Positions 44,587 through 53,096 of a stretch of DNA of 64,000 bases are shown here, in pieces. The stretch is from CAWGET01 sp963821715. GTDB taxonomy: Bacteria; Bacteroidota; Ignavibacteria; Ignavibacteriales; Melioribacteraceae. The notes under the pieces were generated by a model. The model was given only the letters and a program-made list of their open reading frames with translations, did no database searches and had not been told where the DNA came from. The first letter of the stretch is position 1; each line of letters starts with the position of its first letter. Made by a program: the position numbers and the translations under genes. Location of the stretch: NCBI GenBank assembly GCA_963821715.1, contig CAWGET010000001.1, forward strand, positions 248,001 through 312,000. Reading direction: 5' to 3'.

Positions 44587-44602
44587 TTATTCTTTCTTTT
44601 AT

Positions 44603-46111
44603 TTATTGATAAGGATTTTCATCTTCAAAATCATCTTCATCTTCCTGCTGAACAGTAAACATACTACTCAGAATATCCTTAAACTGAAGACCGCGTTCGA
44701 GATTAAATTTACTTAGAAGCGAAAACTCCGCAAGCCCGTGAAGCGCAAATTCCATCAAAAGCAATTTATCGCTTTCGGAATGAGTTGGAAAGTTGCTTTC
44801 GATCAGCGCTTTTAATCCCGGAACACTTTTTAACGATTTTTGGTACTCATCATAAGAAAAATTATTCATTATATCAATTTTATTTCCACGGTTAAACCAG
44901 GTAATTATCTCCTGATACGGATTAGCTTTTTGCTCACGCTTTATCTTGTCGGGATCAGGGAAATTTAACGCGAATGTTTTTTTAACCGCTCGGCCGATTA
45001 ATATTTGCGCAACTTTTGCCGGACCTTCCTGTTCGCCTTCATAAACAAGTTCTACTTTTCCGGTAATGGCAGGAATTACGCCTACAAAATCGCTTATCCT
45101 TACCACTGTTTCTTTTTCTTTATTTAAAAGGATCCTGCGTTCCGCGGCGCTTATAATATTTTCATAAGCGGAAATTGTGAGACGAGCGGATACTCCGCTT
45201 TTTACATCGACGTACTCACTGTCCCGCGCTTCGAATGCAATTGTTTCAATTAAATCTTTTATGATATCGGGAACGCAGACTTGTTGTTTTTGAAGATCGG
45301 TTAGTCGTGCTTCCTGTTCGGTTATTTCTTTAGAATGCTCAAGCGTGCGGGGATAATGTGTAAGAATCTGTGAATCAATTCTGTCTTTAAGCGGTGTTAC
45401 AATTGATCCTCGGTTTGTATAATCTTCCGGATTTGCGGTGAACACAAATTGAATATCGAGCGGAAGCCTTATCTTGAATCCTCTTATTTGTATATCTTTT
45501 TCCTGAAGAATATTAAAGAGCGCAACCTGAATTCTTGCCTGAAGGTCGGGAAGTTCGTTTATCACGAAAATTGACCGGTGCGACCTCGGGATCAATCCGA
45601 AGTGGATAACGCGCTCGTCCGAATAAGGAAGTTTCAGCGACGCAGCTTTGATCGGATCAACGTCTCCGATCAGATCGGCAATAGTTACATCGGGCGTCGC
45701 TAATTTTTCCGTATAACGATGCGAACGGTGAATCCATTCAATGGGGGTTTCATCGCCGAATTCTTTAATCTTATCCCGTCCGAATCTTGAGAGCGGGTGA
45801 AACGGATCATCGTTCAACTCCGAGCCTTCGATGATCGGAATATATTCGTCAAGTAGATTGATCATCAATCGGGCTATTTTCGTTTTCGCCTGCCCGCGTA
45901 AACCGAGGAGTATTATATTATGACGCGACAAAACCGCCGTTTGAATATCCGGTATAACGGTTTCGTCAAACCCGATAATGCCTTCAAAAGAATTTCCGTT
46001 TGTGCCGAGATGATCAATCAGATTTTCGCGCATCTCTTCTTTAATCGATCTCGATTTATATCCTGTTTTTTTGAGTTCGCCAAAAGTTTTTATCTTTAAA
46101 TGATCTTTCAA
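44603..46111 (-). CDS. ChlI/MoxR-like AAA ATPase
   Basis: This 502-residue protein resembles magnesium-chelatase subunit I or MoxR-type AAA+ ATPases. Walker A is GLRGQAKT (about 69-76). The Walker B region reads IFVINELPDLQARIQVALFNILQEKDIQIRGF, where the canonical Asp is Asn. Sensor 1 is FVFTANPEDYTNRG. A C-terminal helical part has NYQEIITWFNRGN- and GLKALIESNFP-like segments. It pairs with the VWA protein encoded upstream, a usual two-component AAA/VWA arrangement that remodels a metal-insertion or protein complex. The target is not known. Twelve bases separate the two genes. Confidence 0.85.
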   Translation of the reverse strand: MKDHLKIKTFGELKKTGYKSRSIKEEMRENLIDHLGTNGNSFEGIIGFDETVIPDIQTAVLSRHNIILLGLRGQAKTKIARLMINLLDEYIPIIEGSELNDDPFHPLSRFGRDKIKEFGDETPIEWIHRSHRYTEKLATPDVTIADLIGDVDPIKAASLKLPYSDERVIHFGLIPRSHRSIFVINELPDLQARIQVALFNILQEKDIQIRGFKIRLPLDIQFVFTANPEDYTNRGSIVTPLKDRIDSQILTHYPRTLEHSKEITEQEARLTDLQKQQVCVPDIIKDLIETIAFEARDSEYVDVKSGVSARLTISAYENIISAAERRILLNKEKETVVRISDFVGVIPAITGKVELVYEGEQEGPAKVAQILIGRAVKKTFALNFPDPDKIKREQKANPYQEIITWFNRGNKIDIMNNFSYDEYQKSLKSVPGLKALIESNFPTHSESDKLLLMEFALHGLAEFSLLSKFNLERGLQFKDILSSMFTVQQEDEDDFEDENPYQ

Positions 46112-46123
46112 AATTTTCCTCTT

Positions 46124-47224
46124 TTATTTAATTGTTTTTCTTCTGTTCCGCACAAAATCTTCAAAAAGGTATTCTCCCAAATTAGTAAGACTGCTGTAAT
46201 AAGCGCGACCCTGATTTGTCTTGGTAAATTCTCTAACAAAATTTTGGAGATAAGGATCTCGTGCGATCATAAAAGTTGTAATTGTTATTCCGAGTCTTCT
46301 GCATCTCGCAGCCTGATCTAAAGTTTTATTTATAACTTTTCTATCGAGCCCGAAGCTGTTTTTATAATAACGCGTTCCCTCTTTAAGGCAAGTCGGTTTT
46401 CCGTCTGTAATCATAAAAATTTGTTTATTGCGCGTTTTCCTTCTGCGCAGAATATCCATCGAAAGCTGAAGCCCGGCGTGAGTATTTGTATGGTAAGGTC
46501 CTACTTCTAAGTAAGGCAGATCTTTTATTTGTATCGGATAAGCATCGTTTCCGAATACGATTATATCCAAAGTATCTTTAGGATATTTAGTTGTAATTAG
46601 TTCGGCGAGCGCCATAGCGACTTTTTTTGCCGGAGTAATTCTGTCCTCGCCGTATAAGATCATCGAATGTGAAATATCTATCATCAGAACCGTGGAAGCG
46701 TTTGTATGGAATTCTTTTTCCTCAACTTCAAGATCATCTTCCGTTAATTTGAAATCATTAATGCCATGATTTATTTGAGCGTTTTTTATAGATTCAGTCA
46801 TATCTATCTGATCTGAAGAATCGCCGAACCGATAATCTCTTTTATCGGCTGTCAGTTCGTCTCCCGTACCGCTGAAAGGAGTTCTATGATTTCCCTTACC
46901 GGCTTTTTTCAATTTCCCGAAAATTTCTTCAAGCGCTTGTTTCCGAATCGACTGCTCGGTTTTGGAAGTAATAATTAAAGGATTTCCGCGGCTCTCGTCT
47001 TCACGAAGAAAGTTTTTATCTTTTAACTCCTGAATAAAATCTCCCATTCCGTATTCGTCGCCGGTTAAACCATAACGCGAATCGAGATCGTTCAATAATT
47101 TAAGCGCTTCCGCCGCGTCTCCGGCAGTAATATTCAATAGTTGAAGAAATAAGTTCAGAAGCTGCTCAAATAAATTTTTCCCGTCTGCTCCGGGAATGTA
47201 TTCCGAAAATCTATTTCCTATCAT
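46124..47224 (-). CDS. VWA-domain protein paired with the ChlI-like ATPase
   Basis: This 366-residue protein begins with a helical region (1-150) and has a von Willebrand factor A domain (about 180-366). The MIDAS motif is DISHS (DxSxS), with further contact residues in ITDGKPT. The N-terminal part includes HRTPFSGTGDELTADKRDYRFGD, which may contact the partner. It is not predicted to be membrane-bound. The gene lies 12 bases before the ATPase gene and starts the minus-strand operon. It resembles ChlD/BchD-like VWA proteins, but no chelatase partner genes are present here. Confidence 0.85.
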   Translation of the reverse strand: MIGNRFSEYIPGADGKNLFEQLLNLFLQLLNITAGDAAEALKLLNDLDSRYGLTGDEYGMGDFIQELKDKNFLREDESRGNPLIITSKTEQSIRKQALEEIFGKLKKAGKGNHRTPFSGTGDELTADKRDYRFGDSSDQIDMTESIKNAQINHGINDFKLTEDDLEVEEKEFHTNASTVLMIDISHSMILYGEDRITPAKKVAMALAELITTKYPKDTLDIIVFGNDAYPIQIKDLPYLEVGPYHTNTHAGLQLSMDILRRRKTRNKQIFMITDGKPTCLKEGTRYYKNSFGLDRKVINKTLDQAARCRRLGITITTFMIARDPYLQNFVREFTKTNQGRAYYSSLTNLGEYLFEDFVRNRRKTIK

Positions 47225-47459
47225 ATTAACTTTCTACTTTTAATTGTAAACAATTTAACGCCATAAAAGTTCGTTTAAAGAAAATATTAAGATATTTAGT
47301 CTTTGGAAAGGGGAAAGTTGAGTTAACTTCTCAGCAATGTTTTCGCAAACTGCGATATCCTGATTCACTTCTTTCAAGATTTTTTCTTTTTTATTTATTA
47401 AAGAATGCTTAATTTTTATTAAATTTATGTTTTCCTAAAAAAAGAAAATCAAAACTTTT

Positions 47460-48572
47460 ATGCGACCAACATTTGCGGAAATTAACCTTTCTAATCTTCG
47501 TTATAATTATTTGAATATCAAAAACCGCGTTAAAAAAGCTAAAGTTTTGGCTGTTGTTAAAGCCGACGCTTACGGGCACGGAATGCTTGAATGCGTGGAA
47601 GCATTGGAAACGATTTCCGATAATTCCCCCGATTATTACGGCGTAGCTTTAACAGAAGAGGGAGAAAAATTACGCAAAGCAAAAATTACGGAAAAACCTA
47701 TTCTGACTTTTTCACCTTTTATTAAAGAAGAAGTCGACGTTTATAAAAAAAGAGATATAATCCCGACAATTTTTACAGAAGATCATCTTAAAGAATTAAA
47801 AAAATTAAAACTGCAAAAAGAGTTTCCGGTTCAGGTTAAAGTAGATACAGGAATGGGAAGACTGGGCGTTAAGTTTTCGGACGCGTTCGAATATATTCTT
47901 GCGCTTAGCAAATTGGATAAAATTAGAATTGACGGAGTTTATACGCACTTTGCAACATCGGACGAAAAAATAAAATCGTACGCTAATCTTCAGTTGAGCA
48001 GATTTAATAAATTATTGGAGAAACTTCGCGAAGCCGAAATTGATTACGGTATATCGCACGCGGCTAACAGCGGCGCGATAATCGATATGCCGGACTCTCA
48101 TTTGGATATGGTTCGACCTGGAATTTCTCTATATGGTTATTACCCCTCACTCGAAACTTCTGAAGCGGTCCGACTGCGTCCGGTAATGTCCATTGAGTCG
48201 GAAATTGATTCTGTTAAAATTATAGAAAAAGATGATTCGGTTAGTTACGGCAGAAAATTTATTGCGGAAAAAGAGACTAAAATAGTTTCCGTTCCTATCG
48301 GTTATGCGGATGGATTTCCCAGGAGTCTTACCAATAAAGCTGAAGCGATAATTAACGGAAGCAAGTTTTCGCAGGTTGGGACTGTAACGATGGACAGGAT
48401 ACTTTTAAACGCCGGATCCGAAAATTTTAAAACCGGCGAAAAAGTGATTCTCATCGGCAAAACAAAAAGCGTTCAAATTACAGCGTGGGATTGGGCAAAG
48501 GAAACCGGCACAATTCCATACGAAATTTTATGCGGAATTAGTAAACGTATTCCAAGGGTATACAAGAGTTAA
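47460..48572 (+). CDS. alr: Alanine racemase
   Basis: This 370-residue PLP enzyme has the lysine motif VVKADAYGHG (Lys34), which binds PLP as a Schiff base. The C-terminal domain has VSYGRKF with the catalytic tyrosine (about 262) and TVTMDRILLNAGS before GEKVILIGK. It interconverts L- and D-alanine for peptidoglycan. A second alanine racemase C-terminus is at 1-181. The stop codon overlaps the next gene start (TAATG). Confidence 0.95.
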   Translation: MRPTFAEINLSNLRYNYLNIKNRVKKAKVLAVVKADAYGHGMLECVEALETISDNSPDYYGVALTEEGEKLRKAKITEKPILTFSPFIKEEVDVYKKRDIIPTIFTEDHLKELKKLKLQKEFPVQVKVDTGMGRLGVKFSDAFEYILALSKLDKIRIDGVYTHFATSDEKIKSYANLQLSRFNKLLEKLREAEIDYGISHAANSGAIIDMPDSHLDMVRPGISLYGYYPSLETSEAVRLRPVMSIESEIDSVKIIEKDDSVSYGRKFIAEKETKIVSVPIGYADGFPRSLTNKAEAIINGSKFSQVGTVTMDRILLNAGSENFKTGEKVILIGKTKSVQITAWDWAKETGTIPYEILCGISKRIPRVYKS

Positions 48573-49603
48573 TGGATCTTAAAAAACAATATATTTTACA
48601 GGCTATCGCCGCCGCTTCCAACAATCTGCGTTTGAGCTCGGAAAAGATTGAAGTTATTGCGCTTTTAAAAGATCATCTTAATAAATCGGAAGAACTTTCT
48701 TCGGATATTTCTGAAATGAAAAAGATAACCCAGTTATCTAAGTTTGCCATTCATCTAAACGAAGTTTATAATTTTATTTCCCAAAGTAAAATCGATTTTT
48801 TGAAAATATCCGATAAGTTTAAAGAGCACAGCCATTTCCTTATTCGAGATTTGAGTGCGCTGCTCGATGTTGTATCTCCTTCGGAATTTCAGGAAATCCT
48901 GAATAAATTGATCCGGATAAAAAAAGAAAAAGAGGAAAAGGAAAAACCTGTTCTTCAGGAAGAAATGCAGTCGACCAAAAATGAAGAAACGGCCGGAAAA
49001 GAATTTTACGATTTAACAGCGCCGAGAGAAAATAAATTAGTGATTGAAGAAGATCATCCAGAAATTGAAGAAGAAAAAACTCCGCTTATCAAAGACGGGG
49101 AAGATGAAGGGGTTGATGAAATTTCCGAGAGGGATACTCCCGAAACATTTGAGGTTAATACTCCGGCAATAGAAGAAAAGCAGGACAGTGAAATTACGAA
49201 GGAAGAATTTCTTCTTAATGGATTTGAGGAAGAAGAATTAAGTTTCGATAGTTACGTTGAAAAAGTTTTAGAGCCGGTAAAAATTTTAGATAAGTATTTA
49301 AAAGATATTCATTCGAATGAATTTGCGAAGAGTGATATAGATATTTTTATAAGCAAAATGGAATTGAACGCCAAACGTTCATCCAAAATTGGATTTAAAG
49401 TTCTGACAAATATGCACGGAATATTTGCAGAAGGTTTGAAGAAAATCAAAGAGGAAGTCGGAAAGATTGATGAATCATTCATAGAATCGATGCGCGCCTG
49501 TCTTATCGTAATTGTAGCGGTTGTGCGCGGTAAGGAAGTGGATATTACAAATTATTTGAACCGCGCGGAAAAATTTGGGAATCAATTGAAAAATAAAATA
49601 TAG
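48572..49603 (+). CDS. Helical acidic protein of unknown function
   Basis: This 343-residue protein has a helical N-terminal part (about 1-120), a long acidic, low-complexity linker (about 115-225, rich in Glu and Lys) and a helical C-terminal part (about 226-343, FDSYVEKVLEPVKILDKYL and later FKVLTNMHGIFAEGLKKI). There is no signal peptide. The two helical ends could be related domains joined by a disordered linker, but I cannot name a family. It overlaps alr by one base and is 13 bases before the guanylyltransferase gene, so it belongs to a cell-envelope-precursor operon. Confidence 0.7.
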   Translation: MDLKKQYILQAIAAASNNLRLSSEKIEVIALLKDHLNKSEELSSDISEMKKITQLSKFAIHLNEVYNFISQSKIDFLKISDKFKEHSHFLIRDLSALLDVVSPSEFQEILNKLIRIKKEKEEKEKPVLQEEMQSTKNEETAGKEFYDLTAPRENKLVIEEDHPEIEEEKTPLIKDGEDEGVDEISERDTPETFEVNTPAIEEKQDSEITKEEFLLNGFEEEELSFDSYVEKVLEPVKILDKYLKDIHSNEFAKSDIDIFISKMELNAKRSSKIGFKVLTNMHGIFAEGLKKIKEEVGKIDESFIESMRACLIVIVAVVRGKEVDITNYLNRAEKFGNQLKNKI

Positions 49604-49616
49604 ATAAAGGATTAAG

Positions 49617-50684
49617 ATGGATATTTTTGTTGTGATAATGGCCGGCGGTGTCGGCTCGCGATTTTGGCCAAGAAGTAAAGAAAAAACTCCGAAACAACTG
49701 CTTAAAATTTTCGGCGATGAAACGCTGATTCAGCAAACGGTAAACCGTGTTAAAGGTCTGGCGCCTGAAAAGAATATATTCGTAATTACAAATAAAGTTC
49801 AGAAAGAGAAAGTGATAGAACAGCTTCCGCAGATTCCGGCTGAAAATATTATTGCGGAACCTTTCGGCAAAAACACGGCACCGTGCATCGGTTTATCAGC
49901 GGTTCTTATCAAAGAAAGATCGAAAGACGCCGTAATAATTACTCTTCCCGCCGATCATTATATTCAGGATGTAAAAGAGTTTCAAAAAACAATAAATACG
50001 GCGACTGAATTTGCATTTAAATCCGGCGGACTTGTTACGATCGGAATAAACCCCACAAAGCCGGAAACCGGTTACGGTTATATCCAAGTTGACGATAACG
50101 TTGAAGGAGAAGAAATATACAGAGTTACCACATTTGCTGAAAAACCGAATTTTTCTACAGCGAAACGGTTCTTGTCTTCCGGCGATTTTATGTGGAATTC
50201 CGGAATGTTTATTTGGCGGGCTGATGTAATTTTAAATGAAATTGATAAATATTTACTAGACCTTTCCGACGGATTGAAAGAACTGGAAAAAAATATCGGC
50301 AAACAAAATTTTGAAAAATCCCTTACTAAGGTTTACGGACAGTTGAAAAGTATTTCGATAGACTACGGTGTAATGGAAAAATCTCCAAATGTTTTTTTAG
50401 TTAAAGGAAGTTTTGCATGGAGCGACGTGGGAAGCTGGGACGCAGTGTACGAACTTTCAGAAAAGGACGACGATGGAAACGCTTTGGTTGGCGATGTTTA
50501 TGCAGGGGGATCGCACAATTCATTTATTTATTCGAAGAAAAAATTTGCCGCCGCGGTAGGTGTAGATAATATTATTGTAATCGATACAGAAGACGCTTTG
50601 CTTATATGCAACCGGAGCAACGCGCAGGATGTTAAAGATTTAGTTGATTATCTTAAATTACACAACAGAACGGATCTGCTTTAA
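49617..50684 (+). CDS. manC: Mannose-1-phosphate guanylyltransferase
   Basis: This 355-residue nucleotidyltransferase has the pyrophosphorylase motif MAGGVGSRFWPRSKEKTPKQLL near its start (residues 8-29). Also present are VKGLAPEKNIFVITN, the GTP-binding region AEPFGKNTAPCIGLSA and the acceptor region FAEKPNFSTAKRFLSSGDFMWNSGMF. It makes GDP-mannose from mannose-1-phosphate and GTP. It lacks the C-terminal cupin (phosphomannose isomerase) domain of bifunctional enzymes. It lies one base before the next gene. Confidence 0.92.
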   Translation: MDIFVVIMAGGVGSRFWPRSKEKTPKQLLKIFGDETLIQQTVNRVKGLAPEKNIFVITNKVQKEKVIEQLPQIPAENIIAEPFGKNTAPCIGLSAVLIKERSKDAVIITLPADHYIQDVKEFQKTINTATEFAFKSGGLVTIGINPTKPETGYGYIQVDDNVEGEEIYRVTTFAEKPNFSTAKRFLSSGDFMWNSGMFIWRADVILNEIDKYLLDLSDGLKELEKNIGKQNFEKSLTKVYGQLKSISIDYGVMEKSPNVFLVKGSFAWSDVGSWDAVYELSEKDDDGNALVGDVYAGGSHNSFIYSKKKFAAAVGVDNIIVIDTEDALLICNRSNAQDVKDLVDYLKLHNRTDLL

Positions 50685-50685
50685 G

Positions 50686-51339
50686 ATGAAAAAATTATTG
50701 ACGGAACAGGAAGTAATAAAATTATTTAAGGAAGGAGCCAAATCGATCGCTGTCGGGAAAAGGGATATTATCACTCCGCTTGCCGCCGATAGAATAAAAT
50801 CACTCGGCATTCCGGTGGTCGAAAAAGTCGAGAGCGAAGAGATCGACTCAGAAGAGGTTGAAACCGATAAAAAAGAAAAGACGAATAAAATAATAATCGC
50901 ATCGGATCATACCGGATACAAAATGAAGAGCCTGCTTATAAATTATTTAAGCGGAAAGAAATTCGAGATAATCGACGCAGGAACGGATTCCGAAGAATCG
51001 TGCGATTATCCCGATTTTGCACTAGCCGCCGCAAAAAGGGTTGCGCTTAACGAAGCAGATTTCGGAATTATTTTAGACGCGACCGGAATTCCATCGGCGA
51101 TAACGGCTAATAAAATACCTGGTATACGGGCTGCAACTTGTTACAATGAATTTTCTGCGAGAAGCGCACGCGAACATAACAACTCAAATGTTTTGGTTAT
51201 GGGCGCGAGAACACTCGGCGAAGAAACAATTAAATCTATTCTTGACGTTTGGATGGAAACCGATTTCGCGGGTGGAAGACATCAGCGGAGGATAGACAAG
51301 ATTACCGCTGTTGAAAAAAGTTTCCTTGGAAAACAGTAA
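50686..51339 (+). CDS. RpiB/LacAB-like protein with N-terminal extension and Cys-to-Asp change
   Basis: This 217-residue protein starts at ATG 50686, one base after manC; an in-frame ATG 42 bases upstream lies inside manC. Residues 1-60 have a short module with GKRDIITPLAADRIKSLGI, reminiscent of N-terminal modules in some microcompartment-associated proteins, plus an acidic linker. Residues 68-217 are an RpiB/LacA/LacB fold: ASDHTGYKM, then GIILDATGIPSAITANKIPGIRAATC and AREHNNSNVLVMGARTLG. In active RpiB the segment is usually LICGTGxG with the catalytic Cys. Here Cys is Asp131 and the following Gly is Ala. Isomerase activity is therefore doubtful. The role is unknown. Confidence 0.75.
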   Translation: MKKLLTEQEVIKLFKEGAKSIAVGKRDIITPLAADRIKSLGIPVVEKVESEEIDSEEVETDKKEKTNKIIIASDHTGYKMKSLLINYLSGKKFEIIDAGTDSEESCDYPDFALAAAKRVALNEADFGIILDATGIPSAITANKIPGIRAATCYNEFSARSAREHNNSNVLVMGARTLGEETIKSILDVWMETDFAGGRHQRRIDKITAVEKSFLGKQ

Positions 51340-51426
51340 GCTCTAAACACTAAGTAGTAATTTTTCAGTTTTTTTTAATATATTTAACGATGTAATTTTT
51401 TAGAATGATTTTTTTGAAAGGTAAAT

Positions 51427-52185
51427 TTGCGGATCGTAAAAGCCCCCGTTGAATCTGTTAGAGAAGTCCAGGATAAAATATTTTTACTTCGATGTTACTC
51501 TCCTGAAATTGCAAAAGAAATTAAACCGGGACAATTTTGTAATATAAAAGTTTCCGAAACTACTTCGCCTTTACTTCGGCGTCCTTTTAGTATTTGCGAT
51601 GTTGAAGGAGATTCGATTTTCTTTTTATTCAATATTTACGGTGAAGGGACGAAGTTGATGTCCGCCAAAGATCCCGGAGAAACAATTGATATTCTCGCGC
51701 CGCTTGGATCGGGCTTTAAGTTAAACGATGATTTTGATACTGCCGTAATCGCTGCGGGCGGTTTGGGCGCGGCGCCTTTCCCTTACGTAACGCGTGAATT
51801 AAAAGGGAAAAAAATATTTTCTTTCATCGGCGGAAGATCGGAAAAAGATGTTATACGATACGGATTGGAAAATATTTTTCCGGCTACAGATGACGGATCG
51901 CTGGGTTATCACGGGAATGTTGTCAGTTTGATGAATGAAAAAAAATCTCTTTTCAAAAATGCTAATGTTAAAATATTCGGATGCGGACCAACTCCAATGC
52001 TTAAATCTCTGCAGGAATTTTGTATTACGAACGATTTAAATTGCGAGATATCGACGGAAACTGCAATGGCTTGCGGATTTGGAATTTGCCAGGGATGCCC
52101 GATTGAATCGACTCATCAGGATGATAAATATATGCTGGTTTGTAAAGACGGTCCCGTATTTAACGCAAGGGATGTGAAGTTATGA
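51427..52185 (+). CDS. pyrK: Dihydroorotate dehydrogenase electron-transfer subunit
   Basis: This 252-residue protein starts at TTG behind AAAGGTAAA. It has the FAD-binding segment SPLLRRPFSICDVEGDS, a NAD-binding region GGLGAAPFPYV, and a C-terminal 2Fe-2S cluster with CGFGICQGC and a fourth Cys in LVCKDG. PyrK passes electrons from class 1B PyrD to NAD. It overlaps pyrD by four bases (ATGA), confirming the pair. Confidence 0.93.
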   Translation: MRIVKAPVESVREVQDKIFLLRCYSPEIAKEIKPGQFCNIKVSETTSPLLRRPFSICDVEGDSIFFLFNIYGEGTKLMSAKDPGETIDILAPLGSGFKLNDDFDTAVIAAGGLGAAPFPYVTRELKGKKIFSFIGGRSEKDVIRYGLENIFPATDDGSLGYHGNVVSLMNEKKSLFKNANVKIFGCGPTPMLKSLQEFCITNDLNCEISTETAMACGFGICQGCPIESTHQDDKYMLVCKDGPVFNARDVKL

Positions 52186-53096
52186 GCGTAGATCTTTCGG
52201 TAAACATCGGGAAATTAAAATTACAGAATCCGGTTATTCTTGCTTCAGGAACGGTGGGATACGGGAATGAAATTTCGCAATTTACTGATCTGAGTAAAAT
52301 AGGCGCGATTGTCACTAAATCAATTTCGTTAAAACCGCGCAAAGGGAATCCGCCTCAGAGAATTGTTGAAACTCCTTCGGGAATGTTAAATTCTATCGGC
52401 CTCGCAAATGTCGGACTCGAAGTTTTTATCAATGAAAAAATTCCGTTCCTCGAAAAATTAAAATCTACAATCATTTGCAATATTGCGGCAAGCACAATTG
52501 AAGAATATGTTGAGTGTACAAAGATTCTCGATGCCGTAGATGCCGTACAGGCGTTTGAAATAAACGTAAGCTGCCCGAATGTTAAAAAAGGCGGATTGGT
52601 ATTCGGGAACGATATCTCTGCTGTCGGCAAAATAACGGAAGAAGTAAGAGCCGTAACTGATAAACCTGTTATCGTAAAACTTTCTCCGAACACCGCAAAC
52701 ATTGGGGAATTTGCCGCCGCAGTAAAAAAAGAAGGCGGCGACGCGGTTTCGGCTATAAATACTTTGGTCGGAGCTTCTTTCAATATTTTAACGAGGAAGC
52801 CGAAAATAGCAATGGTTACGGGAGGATTATCCGGACCGGCGATAAAACCGGTAGCGATAGCTAAAGTTTTGGAAATAAAAAGGAATGTAGACATTCCAAT
52901 AATCGGAATCGGCGGAATAATGGATTATAAAGACGCGCTGGAGTTTATGATTGCAGGCGCTTCTGCTGTTCAGATAGGCACGGTGAATTTTATTAACCCG
53001 AACGCCGGACTTGAAATGATAAGCGATATGGAGAATTACTGTAAAGAGATGAACGTCGAAAGAATTTCCGATTTAACAGGATCTTATATTATCTGA
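52182..53096 (+). CDS. pyrD: Dihydroorotate dehydrogenase, class 1B
   Basis: This 304-residue FMN barrel oxidises dihydroorotate to orotate in pyrimidine synthesis. The catalytic base Cys is in EINVSCPNVKKGG (about 127-139), typical of class 1 enzymes. The C-terminal part has IPIIGIGGIMDYKDALEFMIAGASAVQIGT, the FMN phosphate-binding region. Its partner PyrK is encoded directly upstream. The stop overlaps the start of folC (TGATG). Confidence 0.95.
   Translation: MSVDLSVNIGKLKLQNPVILASGTVGYGNEISQFTDLSKIGAIVTKSISLKPRKGNPPQRIVETPSGMLNSIGLANVGLEVFINEKIPFLEKLKSTIICNIAASTIEEYVECTKILDAVDAVQAFEINVSCPNVKKGGLVFGNDISAVGKITEEVRAVTDKPVIVKLSPNTANIGEFAAAVKKEGGDAVSAINTLVGASFNILTRKPKIAMVTGGLSGPAIKPVAIAKVLEIKRNVDIPIIGIGGIMDYKDALEFMIAGASAVQIGTVNFINPNAGLEMISDMENYCKEMNVERISDLTGSYII

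Noticed and set aside
52355..52894. 179-codon minus-strand frame
   Set aside because: It is the shadow of pyrD, with no start signal.
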